DNA of 64,000 nt from Clostridium sp. BSD9I1 (GCF_900185645.1 NZ_FYAM01000027.1:248001-312000), one strand, 5' to 3'. Shown: positions 22,371-32,545, counted from the first letter of the stretch. Translations and numbers: made by a program. Notes: generated from the letters alone by a model not told the origin.

Positions 22371-24260
22371 ATGGCTAAATATAAACTTGAAGAATTAGTG
22401 GATATGGAAAAACTTCAAAAGTTGATGGATAAATTTTATAATATTACAGGACTGCCCCATGGGGTGCTAAATTTAGAAGGAAAGTTGCTCATAAATACAA
22501 GGTGGCAAATGGCATGTAAAAGATTTCATGGGGAAATACCTGATTCTCAAGGGCACTGCATGACAGGATTTATGAAAAATAGAGAAGTAGAAAGAGGAGA
22601 AGATTATATTCTTAATCAGTGTAGAAATGGCCTCATGAACGCACTAATTCCTATTGAAATAGGTGGAGAGGTTATTGCAAACTTTGTTGTCGGTCAATTT
22701 TTTATAAAAGAGCCCAATTTAGAGATGTTTAAAAACCAAGCTAAAAGGCTCGGAGTGGATGAAGAGGCCTATTTAGAAAGTATAAAAAGTGTACCTATAG
22801 TAGAGAAAGATCGACTTGAGGATATAATTTGTTATTATAAAAGTCTTGCAAAGATATTTGCAGAAATGGGATTAAGTAAGATTAAGGAAATCCAATTGAG
22901 AAATCAGGTAGAAGTTTGTAATAGGCAGCTAGAAGAAGAATTAAAACAGCGTAATGTAGAGCTTCATGAAAATAATAATCAACTATTAGAAGAACAAAAA
23001 AGAATGAAACAAGTGAAAGAAGCTTTAAGGGAAAGTGAAGAGCAATATAAAAGGCTTGTAGAATTGTTGCCTGTAGGGGTATACATAAGAGATAAGGAAA
23101 GATATCTATATTGCAATCAAGCAGGAGCTAAGCTATTGGGGGCCCAGGAATCTCATGAGATAATAGGAAATAAACTTGGTGATTTCTTAAGATTTACAAA
23201 ACATCAAGAGCAGCAGTTTCAAAAAGATTATGAGGATGTAATACAAAGCAACGAAAAATCCTTTAGTCAATGTAGGTTTCTTAGAGTAAAGGACAAAAAG
23301 TATATATACTTAGAAGGTATCGGAACTAAGTGTCCTTACAATGGAAAGGATCATATGCTTATAGTATCTCAGGATATTTCAGATAGAAGGGCAAAGGAAA
23401 GGCTTCGTACAACTGTGGCCGAAAAAACTCGCCAGCTAAATGAAGCAGTGGCATACGAAAAGTTAAGAACAGACTTCTTTGCAAATCTATCTCATGAATT
23501 AAGAACTCCTTTAAATATAATATTCGCATCTCTTCAAGTAGCCAATATAATATTAGAGAACATGAATATACCTGATAAAAGTGAAAATGTACAAAAACTT
23601 TTTAGATATAAAGATTTGATTAAGCAAAATTCTTACAGGCTTATAAGGCTTGTAAATAATTTAATAGACATAACCAAAATTGATGCAGGGTATTTTCAAC
23701 TTTTCCCTAAGAACTGCAATATAGTAAGTCTCATTGAGGATATAACATTATCTGTAACGGAATATGGGAAAAACAAAGATATAAATATTATATTTGATAC
23801 CAATGTAGAAGAAAAGATAATGGCTTGTGATGAGGATAAAGTTGAGAGAATAATACTTAATTTACTTTCTAACTCCCTAAAATTTACTCCTAAGGGTGGA
23901 GAGATAAAAGTGAATTTTGAAGATCAAGATAAGTATGTACTAATATCCGTAGAGGACAATGGTATAGGAATACCAAATGATAAATTAGAGTCCATATTTG
24001 ATAGATTTGTACAAGTGGATAAATCCTTATCAAGGAACAATGAAGGCAGTGGCATAGGATTATCTCTTATAAAATCTCTAGTAGAACTTCATGGAGGTAA
24101 GATATGGGCTCACAGTAACTGGGGAGATGGTTCTAAATTCTTTATTAAACTTCCTGTAAAAGTACTTTCTCAGGACGAAAATAAAAATATGGATATGCCC
24201 TCAGGTACAAATAAGGCAGAAAAGATAAATATAGAGTTTTCGGATATATATTTTAGCTAA
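22371..24260 (+). CDS. PocR-PAS sensor histidine kinase
   Basis: A 629-residue soluble kinase. Residues 5-175 form a PocR ligand-binding domain (MDKFYNITGLPHGV, then a Cys cluster in MACKRFHGEIPDSQGHC and LNQCRNGL). A coiled coil spans about 180-225 and a PAS domain about 225-345. HisKA (SHELRTP, His375) and HATPase (NLLSNSLKF, DNGIGIP, GSGIGLSL) follow. PocR domains sense small hydrocarbon-type ligands such as 1,2-propanediol. The HisKA-HATPase part closely resembles the second module of the kinase at 12640, and the end NIEFSDIYFS resembles that protein's TEFSDIY. No response regulator is adjacent, so this is an orphan kinase. Confidence 0.88.
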   Translation: MAKYKLEELVDMEKLQKLMDKFYNITGLPHGVLNLEGKLLINTRWQMACKRFHGEIPDSQGHCMTGFMKNREVERGEDYILNQCRNGLMNALIPIEIGGEVIANFVVGQFFIKEPNLEMFKNQAKRLGVDEEAYLESIKSVPIVEKDRLEDIICYYKSLAKIFAEMGLSKIKEIQLRNQVEVCNRQLEEELKQRNVELHENNNQLLEEQKRMKQVKEALRESEEQYKRLVELLPVGVYIRDKERYLYCNQAGAKLLGAQESHEIIGNKLGDFLRFTKHQEQQFQKDYEDVIQSNEKSFSQCRFLRVKDKKYIYLEGIGTKCPYNGKDHMLIVSQDISDRRAKERLRTTVAEKTRQLNEAVAYEKLRTDFFANLSHELRTPLNIIFASLQVANIILENMNIPDKSENVQKLFRYKDLIKQNSYRLIRLVNNLIDITKIDAGYFQLFPKNCNIVSLIEDITLSVTEYGKNKDINIIFDTNVEEKIMACDEDKVERIILNLLSNSLKFTPKGGEIKVNFEDQDKYVLISVEDNGIGIPNDKLESIFDRFVQVDKSLSRNNEGSGIGLSLIKSLVELHGGKIWAHSNWGDGSKFFIKLPVKVLSQDENKNMDMPSGTNKAEKINIEFSDIYFS

Positions 24261-24272
24261 GTACATAAAGTG

Positions 24273-24301
24273 AAAAAGTCAGCCCGAGGGCTGACTTTTT
24301 T
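24273..24301. terminator. Two-way terminator between convergent genes
   Basis: aaaaagtcagccc and gggctgacttttt form a 12-13 bp stem with A and T tracts on both sides. It serves the PocR kinase on the + strand and the SEC-C gene on the - strand. Confidence 0.92.
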
Positions 24302-24797
24302 ACTTTTCGCAGCAGTTTTTGTACTTCTTACCACTACCACATGGGCAAGCTTCGTTTCTTCCTATCTTTTCAGGAGTAACTAGTGTTTTAGATGGGCTGT
24401 ACTTAAGTTTAAGCTCTGCAAGCTTTTCCTTAGGTAAAATTACATTCCATTCAGGAAGACTTGATAACTCTTCCGCTTCCGCTTCTGCTATATTTATGTA
24501 CAATTTCTCAAAGTCTATATCAAGTGATATTTCTGTATCCTCTTCTATGTCTTCTAAATTTAGAGGAGTTTTTAAAGCCGTATTTAATCCATCAACTACT
24601 CCAATGAATAATGCAGGAGATGTATTAAATTCCTTAGATAAATCTACAACTTGTCCACTAAAAATGTTTTTATGATTAATAAGAATCTTTCTAATTATAT
24701 CTTCTTCAACATTAACGTATTCATCCCAAAAGGCATCTTCCCCCTGAGTTTGAACAAAGTATACAACTAGATCTTTCCACTTACTGTATAACCCCAT
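24300..24797 (-). CDS. SEC-C motif protein
   Basis: A 165-residue protein whose end, RNEACPCGSGKKYKNCCEK, is the zinc-binding SEC-C motif (CxCxSGx(8)CC) also found at the C-terminus of SecA. The N-terminal 140 residues are acidic and helical (YVNVEEDIIRKILINHKNIF, LDIDFEKLYINIAEAEAEEL) and match no other domain I recognise. Proteins of this layout are common in clostridia and unassigned; roles as SecA-like adaptors or zinc-dependent binders have been suggested. ATG 24797 follows aaaggag. It is convergent with the PocR kinase. Confidence 0.85.
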   Translation of the reverse strand: MGLYSKWKDLVVYFVQTQGEDAFWDEYVNVEEDIIRKILINHKNIFSGQVVDLSKEFNTSPALFIGVVDGLNTALKTPLNLEDIEEDTEISLDIDFEKLYINIAEAEAEELSSLPEWNVILPKEKLAELKLKYSPSKTLVTPEKIGRNEACPCGSGKKYKNCCEK

Positions 24798-25321
24798 ATT
24801 TTATTTCTCCTTTATAATAAATTAGATATGTATCTTTAATTATAATAAAAAACTAATATATTTTCAACTTAAGACAATATATTTCCAAATTTTATATAAT
24901 AAAAGAAGATAATGGAGACGTTTAACAATTATTTAATCATATTAAATATCTGTGTAATAGAAATAAGAGTCGCTTTCAGGCTGAATTTGGTGAACTCAAA
25001 GTACGAATGAAATGTATTGAGGTTGTAACTAAATTGTGACAACCAAATATTAAAATAAAATATGTACATAATTCACATATAGTGCATATATGGTAAAATT
25101 TAATAAATACTTAATAATTAGTTAATAAATAATATATGAATAAAGGTTATTATTTAGATAATGATTGCCAAGCCTTCTCAAAAATTAAATAGAGTTGTTA
25201 ACCGTCCCCAAGTTTTCCAATGTTAGAAATGGTTGACAAGTAATTCCCAATAATTGATAATTAATAATGATTTTAATGATTAATACTTAAAATTTAGCAT
25301 TAGGGGACGGTGATTCAAAGA
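24798..25321. other. Intergenic region with ggttaacaac-family half copies
   Basis: About 520 nt without a credible gene. It holds a half copy agttgttaaccgtcccc (25193-25209) whose accgtcccc end is perfectly inverted by ggggacggt (25303-25311), 93 nt away and just before the acyltransferase start. A decayed ggttgacaag lies at 25231-25240. The rest is AT-rich with no recognisable element. Confidence 0.5.
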
Positions 25322-26407
25322 ATGAAGTTGCGTGAAGGAAATATGCATACTAATAAAGATGCTGATAATACCAAAGGCAATAAAAAGAGAATTTTAGAAA
25401 TGGATGTATGCAGGGCACTTGCTACTATAGCAGTAATTGTAATTCATACATCAGCTTATACTTTGTCAGGAGTTAAGGATAAGGGCAGCGAACTTTATTA
25501 TATTACTTTAATAATAAATCAACTTGCTAGGTTTTCTGTACCTGCCTTTGTATTTATATCAGGAGTTGGATTGGCGCTTAGTTATAAAAAAAATACCAAT
25601 TATTTTAAGTTTGAGTTTAAAAGACTATCATCTGTAATTCCAGAATATTTAATATGGTGTTTTATTTACTTATATATAATAAGCAATAACAAGAACTTTG
25701 CTGCATGGCCTTCGCTCATATTAAGTGGAGACAAAGCGTACTATCATTTCTACTTTGTTCCTATGATAGTAAAGCTTTATATATTATTTCCGATACTTTA
25801 TATTGTGATGAGGAAAAAAATAGGACTTTTAGTTTCCTTTTTAATAACAGCAGGAATTTTAACTACAGGTCACTATTACAATATCCCAAATTTAACTTTA
25901 GATTTTTATTCAAAAAGGAATATATTATTTTGGATATTTTATTTTTCACTTGGAATATATACAAGTGGGAGGCTATATACATATATAGGTAAGCTTAAAA
26001 GATACAAAAAATTCACAAGTCTATTATTTATAATCTGTACTGCTTTAATAATAATGGAAGCTATACAGGGGCTAGTACAAGGTAAACCAATAGATTATTA
26101 TACAACTTTTTTAAGACCGTCTATAATAGGATATTCATTAAGTGCCATTACGCTTATTTTTTCACTAAGCCATAGGAATAACTTACCATTTAAGTTTTTA
26201 AAGTCTATATCCGATAAGTCTTATGTGATGTATTTGGCACATCCTTCAATACTTTACTATTATATGAATTGGATGAAGGAAGTGGATTTGTCGTTAGGAA
26301 GCAACTTCTTTCTCATATCATCCACAGTAATTTGTATTTGTGGCACATTGCTCATAGGTATGATAGTAGAAAGAATTAAGTTGTTAATTACTAGAAGTAA
26401 CTATTAA
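25322..26407 (+). CDS. Acyltransferase-3 family membrane protein
   Basis: A 361-residue protein with about ten TM helices. The family's first-helix motif appears as LEMDVCRALATIAVIVIHTS, with the Arg and His expected for acyltransferase 3 (OafA/NodX type) enzymes, which O-acetylate or otherwise acylate sugars of surface glycans. An unusual polar N-terminus (HTNKDADNTKGNKKR) precedes it. The start is uncertain: ATG 25322 has ggtgat 7 nt upstream, and ATG 25343 (gaagga) is possible. It is monocistronic, between two long AT-rich gaps. It could modify the S-layer-anchoring polymer made by the cluster at 53-64 kb, but nothing in the sequence proves it. Confidence 0.82.
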   Translation: MKLREGNMHTNKDADNTKGNKKRILEMDVCRALATIAVIVIHTSAYTLSGVKDKGSELYYITLIINQLARFSVPAFVFISGVGLALSYKKNTNYFKFEFKRLSSVIPEYLIWCFIYLYIISNNKNFAAWPSLILSGDKAYYHFYFVPMIVKLYILFPILYIVMRKKIGLLVSFLITAGILTTGHYYNIPNLTLDFYSKRNILFWIFYFSLGIYTSGRLYTYIGKLKRYKKFTSLLFIICTALIIMEAIQGLVQGKPIDYYTTFLRPSIIGYSLSAITLIFSLSHRNNLPFKFLKSISDKSYVMYLAHPSILYYYMNWMKEVDLSLGSNFFLISSTVICICGTLLIGMIVERIKLLITRSNY

Positions 26408-27045
26408 ATTATTAATTTATCTTAAGTTAGTAACTTTTAACCCTTGGAAATTGCAATATTATAATTGCCAGGCTTCAAAAGTCTACAAAAGTGTCGTATT
26501 ATATTTACATTTAATGGGGTAATATTGTTTTGCAAAAGGGAAATAGGGATGTTATTTAGAACTTTAGTGATTGGAACTTATGAGTATAAAAATATTTAAT
26601 ATTTAAAATTTCTTAAAAAATAAAGAAGGATTTTTTAACAATATGTAGAATAATATAGGCGATAAGTAAAATTTAATCAGAATTACCTGGAGTGATTTAC
26701 CATAAATTACAAAATAAAAGGTATAGAAAAAAGGTAAATATTGATGTATAATGGGAAATGAGGTTAATAATAGTAAAAAAGAAAATTTTTTATAAAAAAG
26801 TAATATATGACGAACTAATGCACTCAAGATTACGTACATATATTATGAAAAAATAAAAAATTGGTTATCTATTAAAAAAAATGAATGATTAGTGTAGAAA
26901 TGCAAAATAAACTATGCTATAATAAACCTTAAGTCAATTGGAATAATTAACCTTTATAATTTACAATAGTTACATTAGTTAGTAAAATATTTAAATATAT
27001 TTTAACATATAAACAATTTTACTTAATTTGAGGAGGTTATCTTTA
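26408..27045. other. AT-rich leader/promoter region of the S-layer gene
   Basis: About 640 nt with no credible gene. It ends in the S-layer gene's gaggagg ribosome binding site (27030-27036). The best promoter is the extended -10 tgctataat at 26915-26923, which would give a 5' untranslated leader of about 115 nt. Long leaders are usual for highly expressed S-layer genes. Confidence 0.5.
26915..26923 (+). promoter_or_regulatory. Extended -10 promoter element of the S-layer gene
   Basis: tgctataat is a TGn extension directly before a perfect TATAAT (26918-26923). No good -35 is seen at 16-18 nt upstream, as is common for extended -10 promoters. Confidence 0.5.
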
Positions 27046-30000
27046 ATGAAAAAGAGAAACAGAGCACTAGCTAGTGCTACAGTACTTAGCTTAGTATTAA
27101 CTTCAACAGTTACAGCAACAAATGTACAAGCGGCTGCTGAGGTTACAAGAGTACCAGGAGCTAACAGAGAAGCGACAGCAATGGAAGTTGCAAAACAAGC
27201 ATTTGGAACTGCTGAAACAGTAGTTTTAGTTAATGGATATGGATATGCAGATGCAGTAAGTGCAACACCACTTGCTAAAGCATTAAATGCTCCAATATTA
27301 TTAACTAACAAAGTTGATGCACCAACAGCTGAATTAACAGCTACATTAGCTACATTAGGAGCTAAGAAAATAGTTATCGTTGGTGGAGAAGGTTCAGTTA
27401 CTAAAGCAATGGCAGATGCTTTAGATGCTAAATATGAAGTATCAAGAATAGGCGGAGTTTCCAGATACGAAACTAACGCAAATGTAGCTAAAAGAGTTTT
27501 AGAATTAACAGGTAAAAAAGCTGCAGTTCTTGTAAATGGACAAGATGGATATGCTGATGCTTTATCAGTAGCATCTATAGCTGCAACTAAAGGAATACCA
27601 GTATTATTTGGAAACAAAAATGAAGTTCCAGCAGCAGTTAAGACTGTAGCTGCAGGACTTGACATGGTAGCAGTTGGTGGAGCAGGAGTTTTACCAGCAT
27701 CTGTTTTAAAATCAGTTGATGCTGAAAGAGTAGCAGAAGGTGTTAACAGATTTGAAACTAACTTAGCAGTATTAGATCACTTTAAAGGTGACTTAAAATT
27801 AGAAAATATATATGTAGCAGCAGGTGGAGCAACAGGTACTCAGTTTGCTGACGCACTAGTTGCATCCGCAGCAGCAGCAAAAGTAGCAGCACCAGTTGTA
27901 TTAACTGGAGCAGGAGCTAACGCTACAGCTGTAGAAAAAGCTAATAACTATATCGAAAAGAATATAACTGATAAAACTAAAGTTACTGTAATTGGTGGAA
28001 CTGGATCAGTTTCAGAAGCTATATTCAATGACTTAAAAGAAATAGTTGATCCAAATTCAAACCCAGACACTACAAAATTAGCTGTTAAAGAAGCAAAAGC
28101 TGCTTCAGTAAATACTTTCAAAGTAACATTTAATAAAGCAGTAACAGATACTAGCAAAGTTGCATTTGAAGTTAAGCAATCAACAAATCCTGTAACTGTA
28201 TCAGTTAACTGGAATGATGCTAAGACTGAAGCTACATTAGCTAAATCATCAAACTTTGCAATGGGAGATTATACAGTTAATGTAAAAAATGATGGAACAG
28301 ACCTTGGAACATCAAAGGTAACTGTATCAGAACAAAAAATAGCTAAAATCGAAATAACTTCTACTAAATTAGGGGTTACTAATGTAAATGGAGTTCAAAC
28401 TGGATATGCTACTTATAAAGTATTTGACCAGTATCAAAATGATATTACAAACTCAGGTTTAGCTAATAATATACAATTCCAGAGCGGTGTTGGTACTATT
28501 ACACCATCAAAAGGATTACTTAAGATACAACCATCTAATGGTATAAACCTTATGACATTTACTTCAGGAGTAGTAATAACTGCTACTGATACAACTAGCG
28601 GAGTTTCAACAACTGCAAACTTAGCTGTAACTTCACAGGTTGGTACATTAAGTGATATAACATTAACAAAATTAACAAATGCTGAAGGTAAAGAGTTAAC
28701 TGCTGGGGATATTTCAACTGTATTCTATGCTGAATATACAGCTACAGATATCAGTGGAAACCCAACAAGAGATTATACTCTTATGAAACAAGGTTTAATA
28801 TTACAAAATGATGATTATTTAACAACATCAAGCCCATATGTAAAAGCTCAACTTGTACAGGATCCTGCAGATTCAACAAAAGGAGTAATAGAAGTAAGAG
28901 CTACTGAGGATGCAGTTTCAATAGAAATGCCAGTTGTAATTACTGCTATGACTTGGACAGGTAAGACTTCACAAATAAATACTACATTAAAGAAACAAGC
29001 AGAAGTTGATACGTTTACATTATTTGCTCCAAGTGAGTCAATAGCTTCTGATGAATCAAAAGAAATTCCATTTATAGCAAAAGATCAAAATGGAAATGAA
29101 ATCACAAAATACAGTGATTTAAATGATAAGGTTGATCTTCAAGGAGCATATTTTGAAAGACAATCTGATGGAACTGCTAAAGTAAAAAATGACAAAGTTA
29201 TTAATAATGGAACAAATCCTATACCTCATGTTATATCAGCAGTTACAAAAACAGGTCATTACAGCAGTATAACTGTAAATATTCAAAAACCAGCTATAGC
29301 TGATGAATTAAAATTAGATACTGCAATATTGAAGAGCATTATGCAAGCTCAATCAGTAGCTGGAAATGGTGCAACTCAAAGCATTGACTTTGGATGGGAT
29401 AATGGCGGATTAGCTGTTAAAGATCAATATGGTAGAGATATTGATATGACTACACTTGATAACCACGACTATAAGGTTGTAGCATCATCAACTAATTCAG
29501 CAGTTATAAAATTAAACAGTACTGAAGCAACTACAGGACAAACTAATATAGCTATCCAAGCAGTTGGAGTAGGTTCAGCAACAGTTAAATTTGAATTAAA
29601 GGATGCTTCAGGTAAGGTTATAGATACAAAATCACAAGTATTTACAGTTTTAGCTGATAAAGATATCAAAGATTACACAATTGATACAGTAGCTAAACCT
29701 ATATATGTTGTTAATACAAAGGGTAGCAGCGTAACTGATGCAGAAGCTGAATACAAAGCTAATCCAAAAGTTTACGGTACAACATCTACAGGAGCTAAGG
29801 TTGTATTAAGAGGTAACGCAGTAGAAGGAGCAACTGTTACTAATGATGACTTTACAGTATTCAGTGGTGCAGAAGGTGGAAATTATAAATCAGTAAAAGT
29901 TGTAGCTAACAAGTTAGACGATTTAGCAAAGACTGGTTCAAGCACAACTTTAACAGTAACAATTTTAGGTGCTGATGGACTTATACACACAGTAACTACT

Positions 30001-30810
30001 GATATTGCTTCCTCAACTGAAAAACCAAAAGCTGTTTCTATGGACGCATATGTAGAAACTTCTGTTCTTGGTATTTCAAGAGATGGAGATGTAGTAACAC
30101 TAGCACCACAAGGTAGATCTTATGCAGATTTATTAGGAAATAACTTAACAAAATATGATCCAGCAACAGGAGCTAAATCAAAACAAAATGTTTACTTCTG
30201 CCCTGTTGATCAGTATGGAAAAGAAGGTTCTGAATTATCAAGAGTAGCAATTGTTGAGGCAGAAACTACACGTGTAGACGGTTCAACATTCGCAGTAGAT
30301 AAGACTGGTAAGATAACTGGAACTGCAATGAAGGGTGATGAAATCACAATTACTGGTGTAACTTCTAATGGTCTTATAAAGACAATTAAGTTAGTATTTG
30401 CTGGTAACCCAACAACAACAACTCCATCAATTCCATCAGCAACAAAGCCAGCAATTACACTTTCAGCTGATAGTGATAAAGTTGTTGTAGAAAAAAATGC
30501 CACAGATGCAACAAAATATGATGTAGATTTAACTGCAGTAGCAGGAACAGCAACATTTGATGAGCTTTCAATGGAAGTTCCAACTACTACAGCTCCAGAA
30601 ACTATAAAAGTTACATTTAAAGGTATTACTAAGACAGTTGCTTTTGATTATGAAAATGGAAAAGTTTCTGTAGATGCAGCTCAATTCCTAGGAGATGATA
30701 CTTCAGTAGATGCTTTAAAAGCAGTTGTTGGAAACAGTGCAGCTATAAACATTACTTTAGGAAATGCTTTCGGAACTACAACTTATACAGTTAACTTAAA
30801 ACTTCAATAA
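27046..30810 (+). CDS. Major S-layer protein with three CWB2 domains
   Basis: A 1254-residue secreted protein. The signal peptide ends near NVQA-AAEV. Residues about 35-325 hold three CWB2 (PF04122) repeats: motifs VLVNGYGYADAVSATPLAKAL and KKIVIVGGEGSV, then NGQDGYADALSVASIAATKG, then AAGGATGTQFADALVASAAAA. The rest (330-1254) is a string of Ig-like and S-layer beta domains rich in Thr, Ala and Val. Codon choice is skewed (gca, aca, tta, gga), unlike most neighbours, as expected for very high expression. A strong aggagg precedes ATG 27046. CWB2 repeats bind a secondary cell-wall polymer in C. difficile (PSII), so this protein probably coats the cell. It is monocistronic, with its own terminator. 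Confidence 0.93.
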   Translation: MKKRNRALASATVLSLVLTSTVTATNVQAAAEVTRVPGANREATAMEVAKQAFGTAETVVLVNGYGYADAVSATPLAKALNAPILLTNKVDAPTAELTATLATLGAKKIVIVGGEGSVTKAMADALDAKYEVSRIGGVSRYETNANVAKRVLELTGKKAAVLVNGQDGYADALSVASIAATKGIPVLFGNKNEVPAAVKTVAAGLDMVAVGGAGVLPASVLKSVDAERVAEGVNRFETNLAVLDHFKGDLKLENIYVAAGGATGTQFADALVASAAAAKVAAPVVLTGAGANATAVEKANNYIEKNITDKTKVTVIGGTGSVSEAIFNDLKEIVDPNSNPDTTKLAVKEAKAASVNTFKVTFNKAVTDTSKVAFEVKQSTNPVTVSVNWNDAKTEATLAKSSNFAMGDYTVNVKNDGTDLGTSKVTVSEQKIAKIEITSTKLGVTNVNGVQTGYATYKVFDQYQNDITNSGLANNIQFQSGVGTITPSKGLLKIQPSNGINLMTFTSGVVITATDTTSGVSTTANLAVTSQVGTLSDITLTKLTNAEGKELTAGDISTVFYAEYTATDISGNPTRDYTLMKQGLILQNDDYLTTSSPYVKAQLVQDPADSTKGVIEVRATEDAVSIEMPVVITAMTWTGKTSQINTTLKKQAEVDTFTLFAPSESIASDESKEIPFIAKDQNGNEITKYSDLNDKVDLQGAYFERQSDGTAKVKNDKVINNGTNPIPHVISAVTKTGHYSSITVNIQKPAIADELKLDTAILKSIMQAQSVAGNGATQSIDFGWDNGGLAVKDQYGRDIDMTTLDNHDYKVVASSTNSAVIKLNSTEATTGQTNIAIQAVGVGSATVKFELKDASGKVIDTKSQVFTVLADKDIKDYTIDTVAKPIYVVNTKGSSVTDAEAEYKANPKVYGTTSTGAKVVLRGNAVEGATVTNDDFTVFSGAEGGNYKSVKVVANKLDDLAKTGSSTTLTVTILGADGLIHTVTTDIASSTEKPKAVSMDAYVETSVLGISRDGDVVTLAPQGRSYADLLGNNLTKYDPATGAKSKQNVYFCPVDQYGKEGSELSRVAIVEAETTRVDGSTFAVDKTGKITGTAMKGDEITITGVTSNGLIKTIKLVFAGNPTTTTPSIPSATKPAITLSADSDKVVVEKNATDATKYDVDLTAVAGTATFDELSMEVPTTTAPETIKVTFKGITKTVAFDYENGKVSVDAAQFLGDDTSVDALKAVVGNSAAINITLGNAFGTTTYTVNLKLQ

Positions 30811-31028
30811 GAAGCTGACTTCTAATAGTAAGTCTTAGTTATAACGGTATAAATAAAATTAAAAGAGAGGGGTAACCGCAAGGCTATCCTTCTCTCATGT
30901 AAATAAATGAACGGATTAAACAATTTATAATTGTAAACTCAACATATCAAAACTAAGTCACATCAAAGTTTCATAAAATAGTCAGGCCATATACTGGCTG
31001 AAAAAGTAAATAATCAAATCATAATTAT

Positions 31029-31066
31029 AGAGTATCTGTCAAAGGGTACTCTACTCTTCTTTTTTG
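31029..31066 (+). terminator. Terminator of the S-layer gene
   Basis: agagtatc (31029-31036) pairs with ggtactct (31045-31052), followed by a T-run at 31060-31065. A weaker imperfect hairpin (gagagggg with ccttctctc, about 30865-30896) lies closer to the gene. Confidence 0.65.
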
Positions 31067-31227
31067 TATTAAATGAAATGTAAATAAAAGAAAGATAAGT
31101 TATAGTGTTATTATAGATAAGGATAGAGTGAAGCTTTTAAGGAAAATAATAAGAAGTTTAAAGCTTTAATTAAATTAAAACTTTAAACTTCTGAAAAATG
31201 AAAATATGCTCTTTTGTATTAAGTTTA

Positions 31228-31638
31228 TTACTTTGAAGTGACAACTAATATTACGTCTTTATCCATCTTTTGAATTATAATATTTGCTACATGAGCATCC
31301 TTTTTAGCTGCAATACTAAAGTGTTTTTTACCATCAGTAATAGTCCAACCATCTTTTTTTAAGGTATCTTCAAAATATTCATAAACTTTAACATCAGTTG
31401 TATTTTCGATTTTATATTTTGCATTGGCAAGTGGTGCTTTTTCACTTGCTTGGGTAAACTCCATTAATTTTGCTTCCTTATATGAAGGAAAATGTGTAAT
31501 TTCTTTTGAGTAGTCTACTTTGGAGACAACAGTAGATTTGGGTTTGGTATCATTAGCAGTATTAGTGTTTTTGCCACTACAGGAAACTAAAGATGTTGAT
31601 ATAATAATTCCTGTAATAATGCAGCAAAACTTCTTCAT
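31228..31638 (-). CDS. Small lipoprotein, unknown function
   Basis: A 136-residue lipoprotein with lipobox LVSCS. The conserved part (about 47-136) includes ITHFPSYKEAKLMEF, a VYEYFEDTLKKDGWTI segment and HVANIIIQKMDKDVILVV, a pattern of alternating strand and helix resembling small clostridial secreted proteins with no named family. ATG 31638 is favoured because gaggtg lies before it, not the upstream in-frame GTG at 31647. It lies alone on the minus strand between the S-layer gene and a SLAP-domain gene, so a surface role is likely. I cannot name its function. Confidence 0.72.
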   Translation of the reverse strand: MKKFCCIITGIIISTSLVSCSGKNTNTANDTKPKSTVVSKVDYSKEITHFPSYKEAKLMEFTQASEKAPLANAKYKIENTTDVKVYEYFEDTLKKDGWTITDGKKHFSIAAKKDAHVANIIIQKMDKDVILVVTSK

Positions 31639-31828
31639 AAAAATCACCTCATAAATATTTTATTGAACATAAATATCTTACTATATTATAGTGGAAATAT
31701 CAAGCAATGGCATGTAATGAGAGGATAGGTGCCTTTTATTCTAATAAATTATATGGTATAATAATTTTTATATAACTAAATTTATGGATAAATAAAATTA
31801 TGTTCGGCAAAGAAAGGAAAATTCACTT

Positions 31829-32458
31829 ATGAGTAATGATAATCAGAAGAGTTTTAAAGACACAATTGTTATAGATGGCAGTATAAGTAATAATTCTAAT
31901 GGTGCGATCACTATTGGTATAAGCGACTCGAATAACCAAAGTTCAAATGATAATTCCGTTTATAAAATATCAGAAGATGGAAAGGTAATATTTAATGCAA
32001 TACTTAGTAATTTAGATAATTTAACAGAGAATCAATTAAAAAATGAAAAACCAAGAGAAATATTGATAAATGAATTAATCAATTATGGATTTGAGAAAAT
32101 ACCAGTTGAGTTAAATGAAGTTCAGCTTAGAAATATTTTGGAGTTTTCAATAATTAAGGTGATAAAAAATGTTCAGTACGGACAAATTTATCCTTTTAGT
32201 GTTGAAAAAGCTAATAATGGTGATTTGATAATTACACTATTAATGTATAATTCAAGTGCACTTTCATTTGCCATGGATGCGCTTCCAATTACATTAACAG
32301 ATGCAAATAATAAGATTGTTTTTTCTGATTTGGTTAATTTAAATAAATCAGTTAGTCCTAAAAAGACGGGTATATATTATATTAAGATTAATAAAGATGC
32401 TTTAAAAGAAGATAATATTAATTTATTAACGTGGAGTATCGCTTTTGAGGTAGAGTAG
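31829..32458 (+). CDS. SLAP-domain-like protein, no signal peptide
   Basis: A 209-residue protein. The C-terminal 95 residues (QIYPFSVEKANNGDLIITLLMYNSS, LPITLTDANNKIVFSDLVNLN, KKTGIYYIKINKDAL) look like one SLAP domain, a duplicated module of S-layer-associated proteins. The N-terminal 45 residues are Asn/Ser-rich (SISNNSNGAITIGISDSNN) and carry no signal peptide or TM helix, so it is either cytoplasmic or exported by another route. The two-domain relative at 41896 also lacks a signal peptide. It sits next to the main S-layer gene and is followed by a strong terminator. The domain call is moderately sure; the role is inferred from position. Confidence 0.65.
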   Translation: MSNDNQKSFKDTIVIDGSISNNSNGAITIGISDSNNQSSNDNSVYKISEDGKVIFNAILSNLDNLTENQLKNEKPREILINELINYGFEKIPVELNEVQLRNILEFSIIKVIKNVQYGQIYPFSVEKANNGDLIITLLMYNSSALSFAMDALPITLTDANNKIVFSDLVNLNKSVSPKKTGIYYIKINKDALKEDNINLLTWSIAFEVE

Positions 32459-32501
32459 CATAAGCGTTAAAGTTTATATATAAATAATTATTAAAAGCTA
32501 A

Positions 32502-32545
32502 AAGGGCTGTAACTTCTAGTATGGATGAAGTTACAGCCCTTATTT
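32502..32545 (+). terminator. Terminator of the SLAP-like gene
   Basis: aagggctgtaacttc (32502-32516) pairs perfectly over 15 bp with gaagttacagccctt (32527-32541), then tattt. Confidence 0.9.

Noticed and set aside
24962-25030. A short stretch that might be a remnant of a transposase or other gene
   Set aside because: No frame longer than about 30 codons and no recognised motif; left as plain intergenic sequence.
27948-30503. Several minus-strand open frames inside the S-layer gene
   Set aside because: They arise from skewed codon use in a highly expressed gene; no ribosome binding sites or recognisable proteins.
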